DNA of 64,000 bases from Bacillota bacterium (GTDB lineage Bacteria > Bacillota > Clostridia > Clostridiales > Clostridiaceae), in NCBI GenBank assembly GCA_023435985.1, contig JAEZKY010000021.1, positions 1-64,000 on the forward strand. Reading direction: 5' to 3'. The notes under the pieces are model-generated. The model made no database searches and had not been told where the DNA came from. It saw nothing but the letters and a program-made list of their open reading frames with translations. This document shows positions 8,987-18,509 of this stretch, piece by piece. A program made the position numbers and the translations under genes. Numbering within the stretch: the stretch's first letter is position 1; every line of letters begins with the position of its first letter.

Positions 8987-9841
8987 ATGATATTATCAAC
9001 AAGAGAAATGTTAAAAAAAGCACAAAAAGAGGGGTATGCGGTACCAGCATTTAATATTCATAATTTGGAAACTCTGCAAGTGGTAGCAGAAACAGCATTT
9101 GAAATGAGATCTCCAGTAATTATCGCAGGAACACCATCAACAATTACTGATTATGCGGGTCCAGAGTATATAAAGGCAATGGCAGAAGTGGCAGCGGGAA
9201 AATATGATATTCCAATAGCTATTCACTTAGATCATTTCGAAGATGTTAATGAAATTAAGAAGGATATAGATATTGGATTTAGATCATGTATGATTGATGC
9301 ATCGAAACACGAGTTTGAAGAAAACATTGCAATTGTTAAAGATGTAGTTGAGTATGCACATAAATTTGATACAACAGTTGAAGCAGAACTTGGGAAATTA
9401 GGTGGAAGAGAAGATGATTTGATTGTAGATGAAAAAGATGCAATGTATACAAATCCTGATGATGCTGTAGAATTTGTAAATAGAACAGGAGTGGATTCGT
9501 TAGCGATTGCAATTGGAACAGCTCATGGTTTATATAAAGGTGAAGCAAAATTAGATTTTGACAGATTAAAGGAGATCAGAAGCAAAGTTGAAATACCATT
9601 AGTATTACATGGAGCTTCGGATGTTCCAGATGAACTAGTTAAAAAAGCCATTTCCCTTGGAATATGCAAAGTAAATGTAGCAACTGATTTAAAAATACCG
9701 TTTGCTGATGCAGTAAAGAATTACTTTAGTGAAAATCCAAGTGCTAATGATCCAAGAAAGTATATGACACCTGGTAAAGAGGCTATGAAAAAAATAGTAG
9801 AACATAAGATTGAGGTATGTGGAAGTGCAAATAGATATTAA
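8987..9841 (+). CDS. gatY: Class II tagatose/fructose-1,6-bisphosphate aldolase (GatY/KbaY-like)
   Basis: 284 residues, the same length as E. coli GatY. It shares long blocks recognisable from that enzyme, including YAVPAFNIHNLET, VIIAGTP, TVEAELGKLGG, AIGTAHG and LVLHGAS. Zinc and catalytic residues are visible: H80 and H83 in IHLDHFED with catalytic D82, plus the His of GTAHG and of LHGAS. It cleaves a ketose-1,6-bisphosphate to glyceraldehyde-3-phosphate and DHAP in the cytosol. No GatZ/KbaZ partner is present, which some GatY enzymes need for stability. First gene of a three-gene operon behind the palindromic operator. Fructose-bisphosphate specificity cannot be excluded. Confidence 0.88.
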   Translation: MILSTREMLKKAQKEGYAVPAFNIHNLETLQVVAETAFEMRSPVIIAGTPSTITDYAGPEYIKAMAEVAAGKYDIPIAIHLDHFEDVNEIKKDIDIGFRSCMIDASKHEFEENIAIVKDVVEYAHKFDTTVEAELGKLGGREDDLIVDEKDAMYTNPDDAVEFVNRTGVDSLAIAIGTAHGLYKGEAKLDFDRLKEIRSKVEIPLVLHGASDVPDELVKKAISLGICKVNVATDLKIPFADAVKNYFSENPSANDPRKYMTPGKEAMKKIVEHKIEVCGSANRY

Positions 9842-9924
9842 TATAATAACTTTTATAAACAATGAAAGTAAAAAATACAGATGAGGTTGTTTAAAAATTA
9901 TTATAGAATAATAGGAGAAAAGAT

Positions 9925-10851
9925 ATGATATTAGTTATAAATCTAAATGCATCCGTTGATAAAAGATATGAAATAAAAGATATAGAAAAAGGAACAGTGA
10001 TGCGAGCAAGGCATGTTGAAAATACGCCAGGAGGAAAAGGACTGCATGTAGCAAATATAGCAACTATATTAAAAGAAAATTGTGTCGCTACAGGTTTACT
10101 TGGAGGAAAAACGGGTGAATTTATAGAAGAAGGATTGGAAAAGTACGGCATAAAACATGACTTTGTGAAAATACAAGGGGAAACTAGATCCTGTTTAGCT
10201 TTTATTACAGATGACCTTATACAAACAGAGATATTAGAAGCTGGTCCAGAAGTTAGTGAGATTGAACAACAGGATTTTTTAGAAAAATATATTGATTTGA
10301 TAGGGGAAGCAACAGTAATTGCAGCATCTGGAAGCTTACCTAGAAATATACCAAAAGATTTTTATAGAAGACTAATAGAATTAGCTAATTCTCAAGAAAA
10401 AAAGTTCTTATTAGATACTAGTGGAGAATTATTAAAGGATGGAATAGAAGGAAAGCCATTCTTTATAAAGCCAAATAAAGATGAAATAGAAGCCTTAACT
10501 GGAAGAAAAATATTGAATTTAGAAAATGCAGTAGAGGAGATAAAGGAATTCCATAATAAAGGTGTAAAATTTGTTGTTATATCATTAGGAAAAGAAGGAT
10601 CAATAGCAGGATTTGGAGGAAAAATCTATAAGGTAAAGGTGCCAGAGATAGAAGCAGTTAATCCTGTCGGGTCTGGTGATTCTTATGTTGCAGGAATAGC
10701 AGTAGCTTTAGAAAGAGGCTATGATATTATCGATACATTAAAACTTGCTTCAGCATGTGGAACAGCAAATGCAATGGAAGAAGAAACTGGATTTGTTAGA
10801 GAATTTAGAGTGAATGAACTTTTAGATAAAATAACAGTAGAAGAAATTTAG
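9925..10851 (+). CDS. PfkB-family sugar-phosphate kinase (1-phosphofructokinase / tagatose-6-phosphate kinase type)
   Basis: 308 residues, standard for FruK/LacC. Signature 1 is TPGGKGLHVANIATIL near residue 33. Signature 2 is NPVGSGDSYVAG near residue 250, where the Asp is the catalytic base and the small-residue loop forms the anion hole. It phosphorylates a ketose phosphate to the bisphosphate used by the aldolase encoded just upstream (83-base gap). Pairing with a GatY-type aldolase and a LacX-type epimerase favours tagatose-6-phosphate kinase, but sequence alone does not separate LacC from FruK. Confidence 0.85.
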   Translation: MILVINLNASVDKRYEIKDIEKGTVMRARHVENTPGGKGLHVANIATILKENCVATGLLGGKTGEFIEEGLEKYGIKHDFVKIQGETRSCLAFITDDLIQTEILEAGPEVSEIEQQDFLEKYIDLIGEATVIAASGSLPRNIPKDFYRRLIELANSQEKKFLLDTSGELLKDGIEGKPFFIKPNKDEIEALTGRKILNLENAVEEIKEFHNKGVKFVVISLGKEGSIAGFGGKIYKVKVPEIEAVNPVGSGDSYVAGIAVALERGYDIIDTLKLASACGTANAMEEETGFVREFRVNELLDKITVEEI

Positions 10852-10877
10852 AAAACCATATATGGAAGGATGTTTTT

Positions 10878-11756
10878 ATGATTTATTCATTAGAGAACTC
10901 AACAATTAAGATTACCATTAGTACTGATGGAGCAGAATTACATTCAATTAAAGGAAAGAGGGAAGGAACAGAATATCTATGGAATGGAAATCCAGAGTTT
11001 TGGAAATACCATGCGCCACACTTATTTCCTATAGTTGGTAAGTTAGTTGATTCAGAATATAGAGTTGACGGGGAAAGTTACGAAATGCCGCCTCATGGTT
11101 TTGCTAGAATAAGTGAATTTGAAATGATAGGAAGAACTAACGATTCAATTACTTTCAGGTTAACTTTTTCTGAAGAAACTCTTAAGGTATATCCATATAA
11201 ATTTTCATTACTTATAACATATACTTTAGAAGAAAGTGCTGTGAAAGTGACATATATCATTATAAATTCAGATAACAAGAAAATATTCTTTTCAATAGGA
11301 GCGCATCCAGCATTTATGTGTCCTATTAAAGAGAATGAAAAGCTGGAAGACTATTATTTGGAATTTAATAAGAAAGAAGATAGTTCAATTATAGAAATAA
11401 CTAAAGATATATATCTTTCACGAAGAAAAAGAAAATTTTTTAAAGATTCCAATATTCTGAATTTAACAAAAGAAATTTTTGAAGATGGAGTATTAATATT
11501 TGATGACTTAAAATCAAATAAAATAGCTTTAAAATCTAAAAATCACAATAAATCCCTATGTGTGGAATTTGAAGGCTTTCCATATGTGGGCATATGGGCA
11601 CCAGAAACTGGAGCACCGTTTGTATGCATTGAACCATGGTTTGGACATGCTGATTATGAAGATTTTTCAGGAGACTTTAGAGAAAGAGAAGGTATATTAG
11701 GAATTTTAGAAGATGAGGAATTTAATTATAGCTATAAAATTTCAATTGTAGAATAA
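10878..11756 (+). CDS. Aldose 1-epimerase family protein (LacX-like)
   Basis: 292 residues with a galactose-mutarotase-type beta fold. Visible family positions are APHLFPIVGKL with the Arg/His region, PPHGFARISEF, and SIGAHPAFMCP, whose His is the general acid position. LacX proteins accompany lactose/tagatose operons and are thought to interconvert anomers of a sugar or sugar phosphate. It lies 26 bases after the kinase and is followed by a strong terminator, so it ends the operon. Substrate is inferred. Confidence 0.82.
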   Translation: MIYSLENSTIKITISTDGAELHSIKGKREGTEYLWNGNPEFWKYHAPHLFPIVGKLVDSEYRVDGESYEMPPHGFARISEFEMIGRTNDSITFRLTFSEETLKVYPYKFSLLITYTLEESAVKVTYIIINSDNKKIFFSIGAHPAFMCPIKENEKLEDYYLEFNKKEDSSIIEITKDIYLSRRKRKFFKDSNILNLTKEIFEDGVLIFDDLKSNKIALKSKNHNKSLCVEFEGFPYVGIWAPETGAPFVCIEPWFGHADYEDFSGDFREREGILGILEDEEFNYSYKISIVE

Positions 11757-11826
11757 ACATTAAAATTGAATTATTTAAATTATTAAATCAAAAGTTTTTT
11801 ATATGATATCCCCTTATTAATAAATG

Positions 11827-11865
11827 ATAAATTTAAAACCACCAAGCTGGTGGTTTTAAATTTAT
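11827..11865. terminator. Bidirectional intrinsic terminator
   Basis: ATAAATTTAAAACCACCA and its exact complement (18 bp) flank a 3-base loop. A/T-rich outer arms supply T-runs in both directions. It serves the converging lacX-like and fbp genes and overlaps the fbp stop codon. Confidence 0.85.
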
Positions 11866-13826
11866 CCTATTTCATTTATAAGACCTTTTCTATAAGCTTT
11901 TAGCAGTAATTTTAAATCTTTAATTTGGTTTTTAAGTTCTTTCCCCACATCTGTGTCTCCAACTTTTTTTCGATCCAATTTCTCTACTATTTTAGTTGAA
12001 GATAAAATATCTGTTTCCCTACTAAATGCATCTTCAATTGATTTAAAAGGCTGATGAGATATTAATTGCAATCCATATGAATTATAAGTCAACGTATATC
12101 CAGCCAGTCCAGTTTGACTTCTGTAAGCTTTAGCAAAGCCACCATCTATAACTATTAATTTTCCATTGCATTTTATTGGATTTTCACCAAATTTATTTCT
12201 TACCGGAACATGTCCATTTATTATTTTTGACTCTGATGGATCTAATCCGAATTCTTCGAAAATCATATTACACATTTCTTCAGAATCTCTAAAATCATAA
12301 TATGGATTTTTCTTTTCTTTATGAGTAGTTTTGTCGCTTATAAAATATCTTTCAAAGGTAGCCATATCTTCCTTACCAAAAAGAGAGGAACAGGCACCAG
12401 TCCATAAATACCACATTATGTCCATTCCATATAGTTTTTCTTCGCTACCTCTATTACTGAAGTAACCTTCTCTAGCTAACGAGTCAAATTTATCTAAAAG
12501 CCTTCTGCCTTGATATTCTTTTCCATTAATAGTCAGGCTTTTAAAAGTTTTGTCCTTATTTAAAGGGATGCAGCCATGAAATAATAAATTTGAGTTAAAG
12601 GTTAAATAGATTCTCCCTTTATTAAACAAAAATAAAACATGTTTTTGAAGCTTTTCACTATTTATGAATGAACTTTGCAATTTTTCAATTAATTTTCTTT
12701 CATCACTTGTAAGCTCAAAAGGCCTTTTCGGACTAATTGTAGGAAAATTTTTATCGTTAAGTTCATAAGTATTATTATTTAAGGTTATGGTACCATCTGT
12801 ATAATTTATCTTACTTAAAAGCAATCTGTGCTCCATTTTAAATTCAGGTCTTCGCGTAATTATTTCATGTTCAAGTTTAAATTGAATAATTGTAATAGCT
12901 TTATGCATTTTTGAAATAAGTTCAATTTCAGAAGTTCCGTGTACAGTTTCATCAAAGTTTTTAGGTATAAATCCAGTACAAGGATCATTCTTATAGTGCT
13001 TTAGTGCAAAAGTTGCAAGCGGTAATAAATTTATACCATAAATATCTTCAATTACATCTAAATTTGAATATCTTGCTGCTATTCTTAAGACATTTGCTAT
13101 GCAGGTAGTATTACCTGAGGCAGCCCCCATCCATAATATATCGTGATTTCCCCATTGTATGTCAACAGAATGATAATCAATAAGAGTATCAAGTATAATA
13201 TCAGGTCTTGGACCTCTATCATATATGTCACCTATTATATGGAGCCTATCTATTACTAGTCTTTGGATTAACTTGGATAAGGCTATTATAAATTCCTGGG
13301 CTCTTTCGATTTCAATAATAGTATTCATTATTCCATCATAATAACCTTGTTTATCAGCATCATCTGCTTCTTCATGTAGTAATTCTTCTATAATATAGCT
13401 AAAATCTTTAGGAAGAGCCTTTCTTACTTTTGATCTTGTATATTTTGATGATACATGCCTGCATAATTCAATTAATCTATATAAATTAATTTTGTACCAA
13501 TCATTTATATCTTTTTCTTCCTTTAGAACAATTTCTAATTTTTGTTCAGGATAATATACTAATGTAGCTAAACTTTTTTTTTCACAGTCCATTAAAGAAT
13601 TACCAAAAACCTCTTCAATTTTTCTCTTTACTGCACCTGATCCATTTCTCAAAACATGAACAAAAGGCTCGTATTCACCATGAAGATCAGCTAAAAAATG
13701 TTCTGTTCCTTTAGGCAGGTTTAAAATTGCTTCCAAATTAATGATTTCTGTGGATGCAGCTGCAATTGTAGGATATTGCTTGGCTAGTAAATTTAAATAC
13801 TTTAATTTTTCACTATAACCTTCCAT
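11862..13826 (-). CDS. fbp: Fructose-1,6-bisphosphatase class III
   Basis: 654 residues, the large size typical of the Firmicutes class III enzyme. It carries calcineurin-like phosphoesterase motifs ADLHGEY, GDIYDRGPRPD and WGNHDILW near residues 40-220, which bind the metal centre. It hydrolyses fructose-1,6-bisphosphate to fructose-6-phosphate in gluconeogenesis. The ATG at 13826 is chosen because AGGAGGA lies 4 bases upstream. A longer reading frame to 13892 exists only because it runs into the palindromic repeat. The gene is isolated from the sugar operon by the shared terminator. Confidence 0.93.
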   Translation of the reverse strand: MEGYSEKLKYLNLLAKQYPTIAAASTEIINLEAILNLPKGTEHFLADLHGEYEPFVHVLRNGSGAVKRKIEEVFGNSLMDCEKKSLATLVYYPEQKLEIVLKEEKDINDWYKINLYRLIELCRHVSSKYTRSKVRKALPKDFSYIIEELLHEEADDADKQGYYDGIMNTIIEIERAQEFIIALSKLIQRLVIDRLHIIGDIYDRGPRPDIILDTLIDYHSVDIQWGNHDILWMGAASGNTTCIANVLRIAARYSNLDVIEDIYGINLLPLATFALKHYKNDPCTGFIPKNFDETVHGTSEIELISKMHKAITIIQFKLEHEIITRRPEFKMEHRLLLSKINYTDGTITLNNNTYELNDKNFPTISPKRPFELTSDERKLIEKLQSSFINSEKLQKHVLFLFNKGRIYLTFNSNLLFHGCIPLNKDKTFKSLTINGKEYQGRRLLDKFDSLAREGYFSNRGSEEKLYGMDIMWYLWTGACSSLFGKEDMATFERYFISDKTTHKEKKNPYYDFRDSEEMCNMIFEEFGLDPSESKIINGHVPVRNKFGENPIKCNGKLIVIDGGFAKAYRSQTGLAGYTLTYNSYGLQLISHQPFKSIEDAFSRETDILSSTKIVEKLDRKKVGDTDVGKELKNQIKDLKLLLKAYRKGLINEIG

Positions 13827-13849
13827 AAGGTCCTCCTTTTTATGACATA

Positions 13850-14013
13850 TTAGGCACATGAAAGAAAATAATAGACCAAAGATGCGACGCATATTTTACG
13901 TCAGGCAAGGAAGTAAATTCTGCTCATAGCGGGTCTATTAGTAAAATTTGCTGACGCAGTATGACACCAAATATGCGAGCATACTGGTCTGTTATTTTTT
14001 TGATTGTGCCTTA
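13850..14013. repeat. Palindromic intergenic repeat, family TTAGGCACA, copy A (164 bp)
   Basis: Ends are a 29-base inverted repeat with 23 matches, beginning TTAGGCACATGAAAG at the left and ending GATTGTGCCTTA at the right. Internal arms also pair (TAGACC with GGGTCTA; TTACGTCAG with CTGACGCAG). It fills the gap between the CYTH gene, whose stop codon it touches, and the fbp ribosome binding site. It shares ends with 37082-37431 and 51649-51702. No protein is encoded, so it looks like a MITE-like or structured RNA repeat. Confidence 0.75.
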
Positions 14014-14574
14014 TCAAAGTCCTTTAGGAACTTTATTAAGTAATCCCCTTTGAGATAAAATATCGTAAATAGTTTGAGAAGTTGTATCATCGAGTGTGTA
14101 TCCAAGTAGTCTTACTACTCTCTCTAATTTTTCTTCAGATGTAGTTTCTATTTCTAAATAAGGAAACGGACAAAAGTTTTTATCATTTATATCTATTTCA
14201 ATTAAGCAATCATATAATTTATAACTTTCTCTATATTTTTTATTAGATTCCTTGAGTACTAATCCTAAAGATTTAAAAATGCCTTCGCCCATCTTTTTAT
14301 TATCAATTATGACTTCATTTTCTTCCATCACTTTAAATCTTTCTTGTGATAACATTTTCTTTGTAGTCATGAAATATATAATTTTATTATTAAGCATATC
14401 ATTTACGGTTCTGATGCGTGCATAGCCTTTCTCAGCTAAAAGCCTGCCATCTTCAAAATCATATATGTCATTAATCTGATTTTCCATTTTAACTTTTTCT
14501 GCACTATTTGATAACAAGATATTTCTTATAGCGTCAACATCAATATCAACAATTCTAGTCTCTAATTCTTGCAT
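14014..14574 (-). CDS. CYTH-domain protein (class IV adenylate cyclase / triphosphatase-like)
   Basis: 186 residues, one CYTH domain. N-terminal MQELETRI matches the ExExR/K entry strand. Further charged strands follow, such as YARIRT, TTKK, EENEVII and LIEIDIND with the PYLEIETTSEE end motif, lining the tunnel that binds triphosphate and metal. Family members hydrolyse triphosphates (thiamine triphosphate, polyphosphate) or make cAMP; clostridial members usually lack proof of either. Start ATG follows AAGGAGATAG. It precedes fbp on the same strand with only the repeat between them. Confidence 0.8.
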   Translation of the reverse strand: MQELETRIVDIDVDAIRNILLSNSAEKVKMENQINDIYDFEDGRLLAEKGYARIRTVNDMLNNKIIYFMTTKKMLSQERFKVMEENEVIIDNKKMGEGIFKSLGLVLKESNKKYRESYKLYDCLIEIDINDKNFCPFPYLEIETTSEEKLERVVRLLGYTLDDTTSQTIYDILSQRGLLNKVPKGL

Positions 14575-14841
14575 AAAAGCTATCTCCTTTTTAGTTTTTT
14601 ATATAATCTATGGCCATTACTAAATTTTTATAATATAGCAGTTTAGCCATTTGAAATAGTATTCATTTATTAAGTATAACTTATTCTAATTATTTCTGCT
14701 ATGGGTATATAAAAATTCCCAATGTTCTTGCAAATGGAAATATTCATATTATATAATTAAGTAAAAATTGGGAATATATGCACGATGTTATTTGATCTTG
14801 GGCTTAAATAAAACCATCTATTGCTAGTGAGGGAAAAATTT

Positions 14842-17595
14842 ATGGGAGAATTAACCAGGAAAGAAGAAGTTATAAAGTGTTTAATAGAACTTGAAAATGA
14901 TAAGAAGAGGGGAATAACTGCAGCTGAATTAAGTTCATACATAGGATTAGATAGAGCTAATATAAGCAGATATTTAAATAGATTATATGAAGAAAAAAGA
15001 GTAAATAAAAGAGAGGGAAGACCGGTTATATATAGTAGTATTAGGGATTCAAGGCTCTATAATAAGGAAGTTCAGGAAAATGGATTAGGTAGATTATCTA
15101 GAAAGCAGGATGGTTTAGAAAAACTTGTAGGAGCTAAGCAATCGCTTAAATTACCCATACAGCAGGCAAAGGCAGCAATATTATATCCTCCTAGAGGTTT
15201 GCACACTATTTTGCTTGGAGAAACTGGAGTAGGAAAGTCTTTATTTGCGGAAGTTATGTACAGCTTTGCTAAAGAGTCAAATATGATAGAGAATGATGCA
15301 CCTTTTATTAGATTTAACTGTGCAGACTATGCTGATAATCCACAACTAGTAGTAGCGCAGATATTTGGAGTAAAAAAGGGAGCATTTACGGGTGCAGATA
15401 GTGATAAAGAAGGATTATTAACTAAAGCAGATGGAGGAATATTTTTTTTAGATGAAATACACAGGTTATCTCCACAAGGTCAGGAGATGCTATTCACTTT
15501 TATTGATAAAGGATATTTTAGGCGTCTTGGTGATACTGAAAAGAGAATAAAAGTTGAAGTTCAGATTATAGCTGCAACAACTGAACAACCTCAATCATTT
15601 TTGTTAAAAACTTTTATGAGAAGAATTCCTATGATGATAGTCTTACCGCCATTACGAGAAAGAACATTTGAAGAACGATATTATTTATTAAATGAATTTA
15701 TAGTAGCAGAATCATTACGATTAGGGAAAAGTATATATATTAGCAAAAATTCAGTTATATCGTTTTTGCTATATGATTGCCCTAATAATATAGGTCAGTT
15801 AAAAAGTGATATTCAACTTTCTTGTGCTAAGGCATTTTTAAATTATAAAATAAACAAAAATAACTATATTTTAATAGATGAAAGTGATTTACAGCCAAAG
15901 GTTCAAAAAGGAATAATGAAGATTCGTGAATACAGAAAAGAAATAGATAATCTGTCAAAAAATATGACGGATATTTTAAGATTTTCAAGTGAAGATAATG
16001 TATTAAAAAATTTGGATTTAGAGCTTAGCCAATCAGAAGCTTCTGAAGATAGCAGCTTTTATTCCATAATAGAAAATAAAATGGAAGATTTAAAAAATCA
16101 AGGTATTGATGAAAGTAAGATTAATGATATTTTGAATATTGATTTAGGGAAGTATTTCAAAAAATATATTAGTAACATAAATTCAAATTTTAAAAAAGAT
16201 GAGATTGCTAAAGTTGTTGATTTTAAGGTGGCAAATGTAGTTGAAAAAATGCTGAATATAGCATCAAAAAAATTAAGCAGGGAATTTGAACAAAAGGTTT
16301 TCTTTGGATTATCACTTCATTTGCAGGGGAGTATTAAAAGAATTGTTTCAGGAAAGAAAATATATCATCCGAAGTTAAATGTTGTTAGAGTACAATATAG
16401 AGATGAATTTATTGTGGCAATGGAGATAGTTAAAATCATAGAAAAAGAATTCAATTTAGATGTTCCATTGGATGAAATCGGTTATATAACTATGTTTTTA
16501 TCTGAATGTAATGAGGAAAGCAATGAACAGTTAGAAGAAAATGTTGGGATATTGGTCATGATGCATGGGACAAGTACAGCTAGCAGCATGGCAGAAGTAG
16601 CAAATTCTCTAATAGGAGAGGAATATATCCAAGCATTGGACATGCCACTGACAATGAAGCCAGAGTATATGTTAGAAAAGGCTAAGGAAAAAATCAAAGG
16701 AATAAATGGTAAAAAAGGCATTTTAATATTAGTAGATATGGGATCATTGATTAACTTTGGAAGTATTATTGGAAGTGAATTGGGAATTAAAATTAAAACA
16801 ATAGATATGGTAACAACGCTAACTGTTATTGAAGCGGGAAGGAAAGCTTTAATTGGGAGGAATTTAGATGAGATATATTATTCATGTAAAGATATAGGGA
16901 AGGCATCTATACAAATGTCTAATGAAGATTATGAAGAAGAAAAAGAACTTGCTATAATTACGACATGCTTTACAGGTGAAGGGGCAGCAGAAAGAATAAA
17001 AACAAGAATAAATCTTAACTTGGAAAATATAGAAAGAGTAGAACTTATTCCTCTGGATATTTTAGATAGAGAGGATTTTTTAAAGAAAGTAAGTGAATTA
17101 AAAAAAAGGTATGTAATATTAGCGGTTGTAGGAACAGTAAATATATTTATTAAAGGGGTACCATTTATACCCGCACAAGATATTTTTGTAGAAAAAGGCA
17201 TAAAGGAATTAGAATATTTAATAAATATTGAATATGATTTTTTAAAAGTACAAAAAGCATTAGTCAATGAGATAAAGGAATTAAACTGCATAAAATTACT
17301 TTCAGATATTAGAAGAATAATAAGACAGATAGAAGAAAATTTAAATGTCGAGATACAACATGATGCACAGATTGGAATATTAATTCATGTCAGTTTCCTC
17401 ATAGACAGATTAAAACACGGGGGAAAAGAAATTATATTCAAAAATTTAGAAGATTACAGAAGTAAGTATAACAAGGAATTTATATTAATCAAAAAAGCTG
17501 TGCAAGTTTTAGAATATAATTATGAAATAAGAATTAAAGATGATGAGTTAGCCTATATACTTAGAATGATCAAAGAAAATTTAATTACTGTGTAA
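14842..17595 (+). CDS. LevR-type sigma-54-dependent PTS-controlled transcriptional activator
   Basis: 917 residues. Order: winged-helix DNA-binding region (about 5-75), AAA+ sigma-54 interaction domain with Walker A GETGVGKS and the sigma-54 contact loop GAFTGA, PRD1, EIIA(Man)-like domain (ILVMMHGTSTASS, His as phosphorylation site), an EIIB-like stretch, and a C-terminal PRD2 (ILIHVSFLIDRLKHG). Phosphorylation by HPr and EIIs at the PRDs sets its activity. The ATG at 14842 follows GAGGG; a TTG at 14821 lacks a site. It faces a sigma-54 promoter 118 bases after its stop, so the PTS genes there are its probable targets. Confidence 0.92.
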   Translation: MGELTRKEEVIKCLIELENDKKRGITAAELSSYIGLDRANISRYLNRLYEEKRVNKREGRPVIYSSIRDSRLYNKEVQENGLGRLSRKQDGLEKLVGAKQSLKLPIQQAKAAILYPPRGLHTILLGETGVGKSLFAEVMYSFAKESNMIENDAPFIRFNCADYADNPQLVVAQIFGVKKGAFTGADSDKEGLLTKADGGIFFLDEIHRLSPQGQEMLFTFIDKGYFRRLGDTEKRIKVEVQIIAATTEQPQSFLLKTFMRRIPMMIVLPPLRERTFEERYYLLNEFIVAESLRLGKSIYISKNSVISFLLYDCPNNIGQLKSDIQLSCAKAFLNYKINKNNYILIDESDLQPKVQKGIMKIREYRKEIDNLSKNMTDILRFSSEDNVLKNLDLELSQSEASEDSSFYSIIENKMEDLKNQGIDESKINDILNIDLGKYFKKYISNINSNFKKDEIAKVVDFKVANVVEKMLNIASKKLSREFEQKVFFGLSLHLQGSIKRIVSGKKIYHPKLNVVRVQYRDEFIVAMEIVKIIEKEFNLDVPLDEIGYITMFLSECNEESNEQLEENVGILVMMHGTSTASSMAEVANSLIGEEYIQALDMPLTMKPEYMLEKAKEKIKGINGKKGILILVDMGSLINFGSIIGSELGIKIKTIDMVTTLTVIEAGRKALIGRNLDEIYYSCKDIGKASIQMSNEDYEEEKELAIITTCFTGEGAAERIKTRINLNLENIERVELIPLDILDREDFLKKVSELKKRYVILAVVGTVNIFIKGVPFIPAQDIFVEKGIKELEYLINIEYDFLKVQKALVNEIKELNCIKLLSDIRRIIRQIEENLNVEIQHDAQIGILIHVSFLIDRLKHGGKEIIFKNLEDYRSKYNKEFILIKKAVQVLEYNYEIRIKDDELAYILRMIKENLITV

Positions 17596-17600
17596 GAATA

Positions 17601-17634
17601 AAGAAAGTGTGTAAAGTGAATTGCACACTTTCTT
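17601..17634 (+). terminator. Intrinsic terminator of the LevR-type gene
   Basis: AAGAAAGTGTG and CACACTTTCTT pair perfectly over 11 bp with a 12-base loop. Only a short pyrimidine tail follows. Confidence 0.65.
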
Positions 17635-17668
17635 CTATATAACACACATTAAAAATTATAATTGAAAC

Positions 17669-17687
17669 CAAGTACTTAAGGCACTTG
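17669..17687 (+). promoter_or_regulatory. Candidate upstream activating sequence for the LevR-type activator
   Basis: CAAGT and ACTTG form an interrupted dyad about 25 bases before the -24 element. Position is closer than many UAS sites but within the range seen for bacterial enhancers. Assignment rests on symmetry and location only. Confidence 0.4.
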
Positions 17688-17712
17688 ATAAAATTTACAA
17701 GTATGCTGAAAG

Positions 17713-17729
17713 TTGGCACTATAATTGCT
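17713..17729 (+). promoter_or_regulatory. Sigma-54 (RpoN) promoter for the PTS/MupG operon
   Basis: TTGGCAC, five bases, TTGCT matches the -24/-12 consensus (TGGCAC-N5-TTGCW) exactly. Predicted start is near 17740, about 60 bases before the IIB start codon. The sigma-54 activator gene is immediately upstream. Confidence 0.9.
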
Positions 17730-17799
17730 ATATATTAATGGTGTAAGAAAATATAGTTAGTATATTGAAAATAATATAGTTTAAAGGGGGACGCTTACA

Positions 17800-18111
17800 G
17801 TGAAAAAAATATTATTGGTTTGTTCAGCAGGGATGTCAACAAGTTTATTAGTTTCTAAGATGGAAAAAGCAGCAGAAGAAAAGGGGATTGAATGTAGTGT
17901 TCAAGCCACAGGAGAGTCAGAAGTTAAAAATTATATAAATGATATAGATGTGTTACTATTAGGGCCTCAAGTAAGATTTTTATTGTCAAAATTTAAAAAG
18001 AGTTTAGCAGATAAAAATGTACCAGTAGAAGTCATAAATACGATGCATTATGGAATGATGGATGGAGAAAAGGTTTTAAAGAGAGCATTAGAGCTTATAG
18101 AAAATAAGTAG
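17800..18111 (+). CDS. PTS lactose/cellobiose-family IIB component
   Basis: 103 residues, standard for a free IIB of the lac/cel family. The N-terminal P-loop-like CSAGMSTS contains the phosphorylated cysteine C8. GTG start with AAAGGGGG upstream. It accepts phosphate from IIA and passes it to the sugar bound by IIC (19629-20918). First gene of the sigma-54-driven operon. Confidence 0.93.
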   Translation: MKKILLVCSAGMSTSLLVSKMEKAAEEKGIECSVQATGESEVKNYINDIDVLLLGPQVRFLLSKFKKSLADKNVPVEVINTMHYGMMDGEKVLKRALELIENK

Positions 18112-18130
18112 TTAAAAGGAGTAAAACATA

Positions 18131-18463
18131 ATGGAAGAAATAATAATGAATCTTATAATACACAGTGGAGAAGCTAGAAGTTATTCAATAGAAGCAATTC
18201 AATATGCTAAAAATGAAGATATAGCTGAGGCAAGAAAGTTAATAGAAAAAGCTGAGATAGAATTATCAAAAGCACATAATATACAAACATCATTAATACA
18301 AAAAGAAGCTGATGGTGGAAAAACAGAACTTTCACTACTTATGGTACATGCACAGGATCACTTCATGACTAGCATGACATTAAAATCTCTTGCAATTGAG
18401 ATCATAGATGTGCATGAAAAATTTATAAAAGAGAGAACTTTATTTGCAGAAAGTAGAAGGTAG
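18131..18463 (+). CDS. PTS lactose/cellobiose-family IIA component
   Basis: 110 residues, all-helical IIA. The active-site motif MVHAQDHFM places the phosphorylated histidine at H73 with H77 nearby, as in IIA(Lac). It takes phosphate from HPr and donates to IIB. It lies 19 bases after IIB and in the same operon as MupG and IIC. Confidence 0.93.
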   Translation: MEEIIMNLIIHSGEARSYSIEAIQYAKNEDIAEARKLIEKAEIELSKAHNIQTSLIQKEADGGKTELSLLMVHAQDHFMTSMTLKSLAIEIIDVHEKFIKERTLFAESRR

Positions 18464-18509
18464 AGATTATATATAAGCAAATTAAAAGAAGAAAATGGAG
18501 TGTGAAACA

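Noticed and set aside
13827..13892. N-terminal extension of fbp to 13892
   Set aside because: It translates the palindromic repeat, and the strong RBS precedes the ATG at 13826. The same false extension occurs at 37051-37107.
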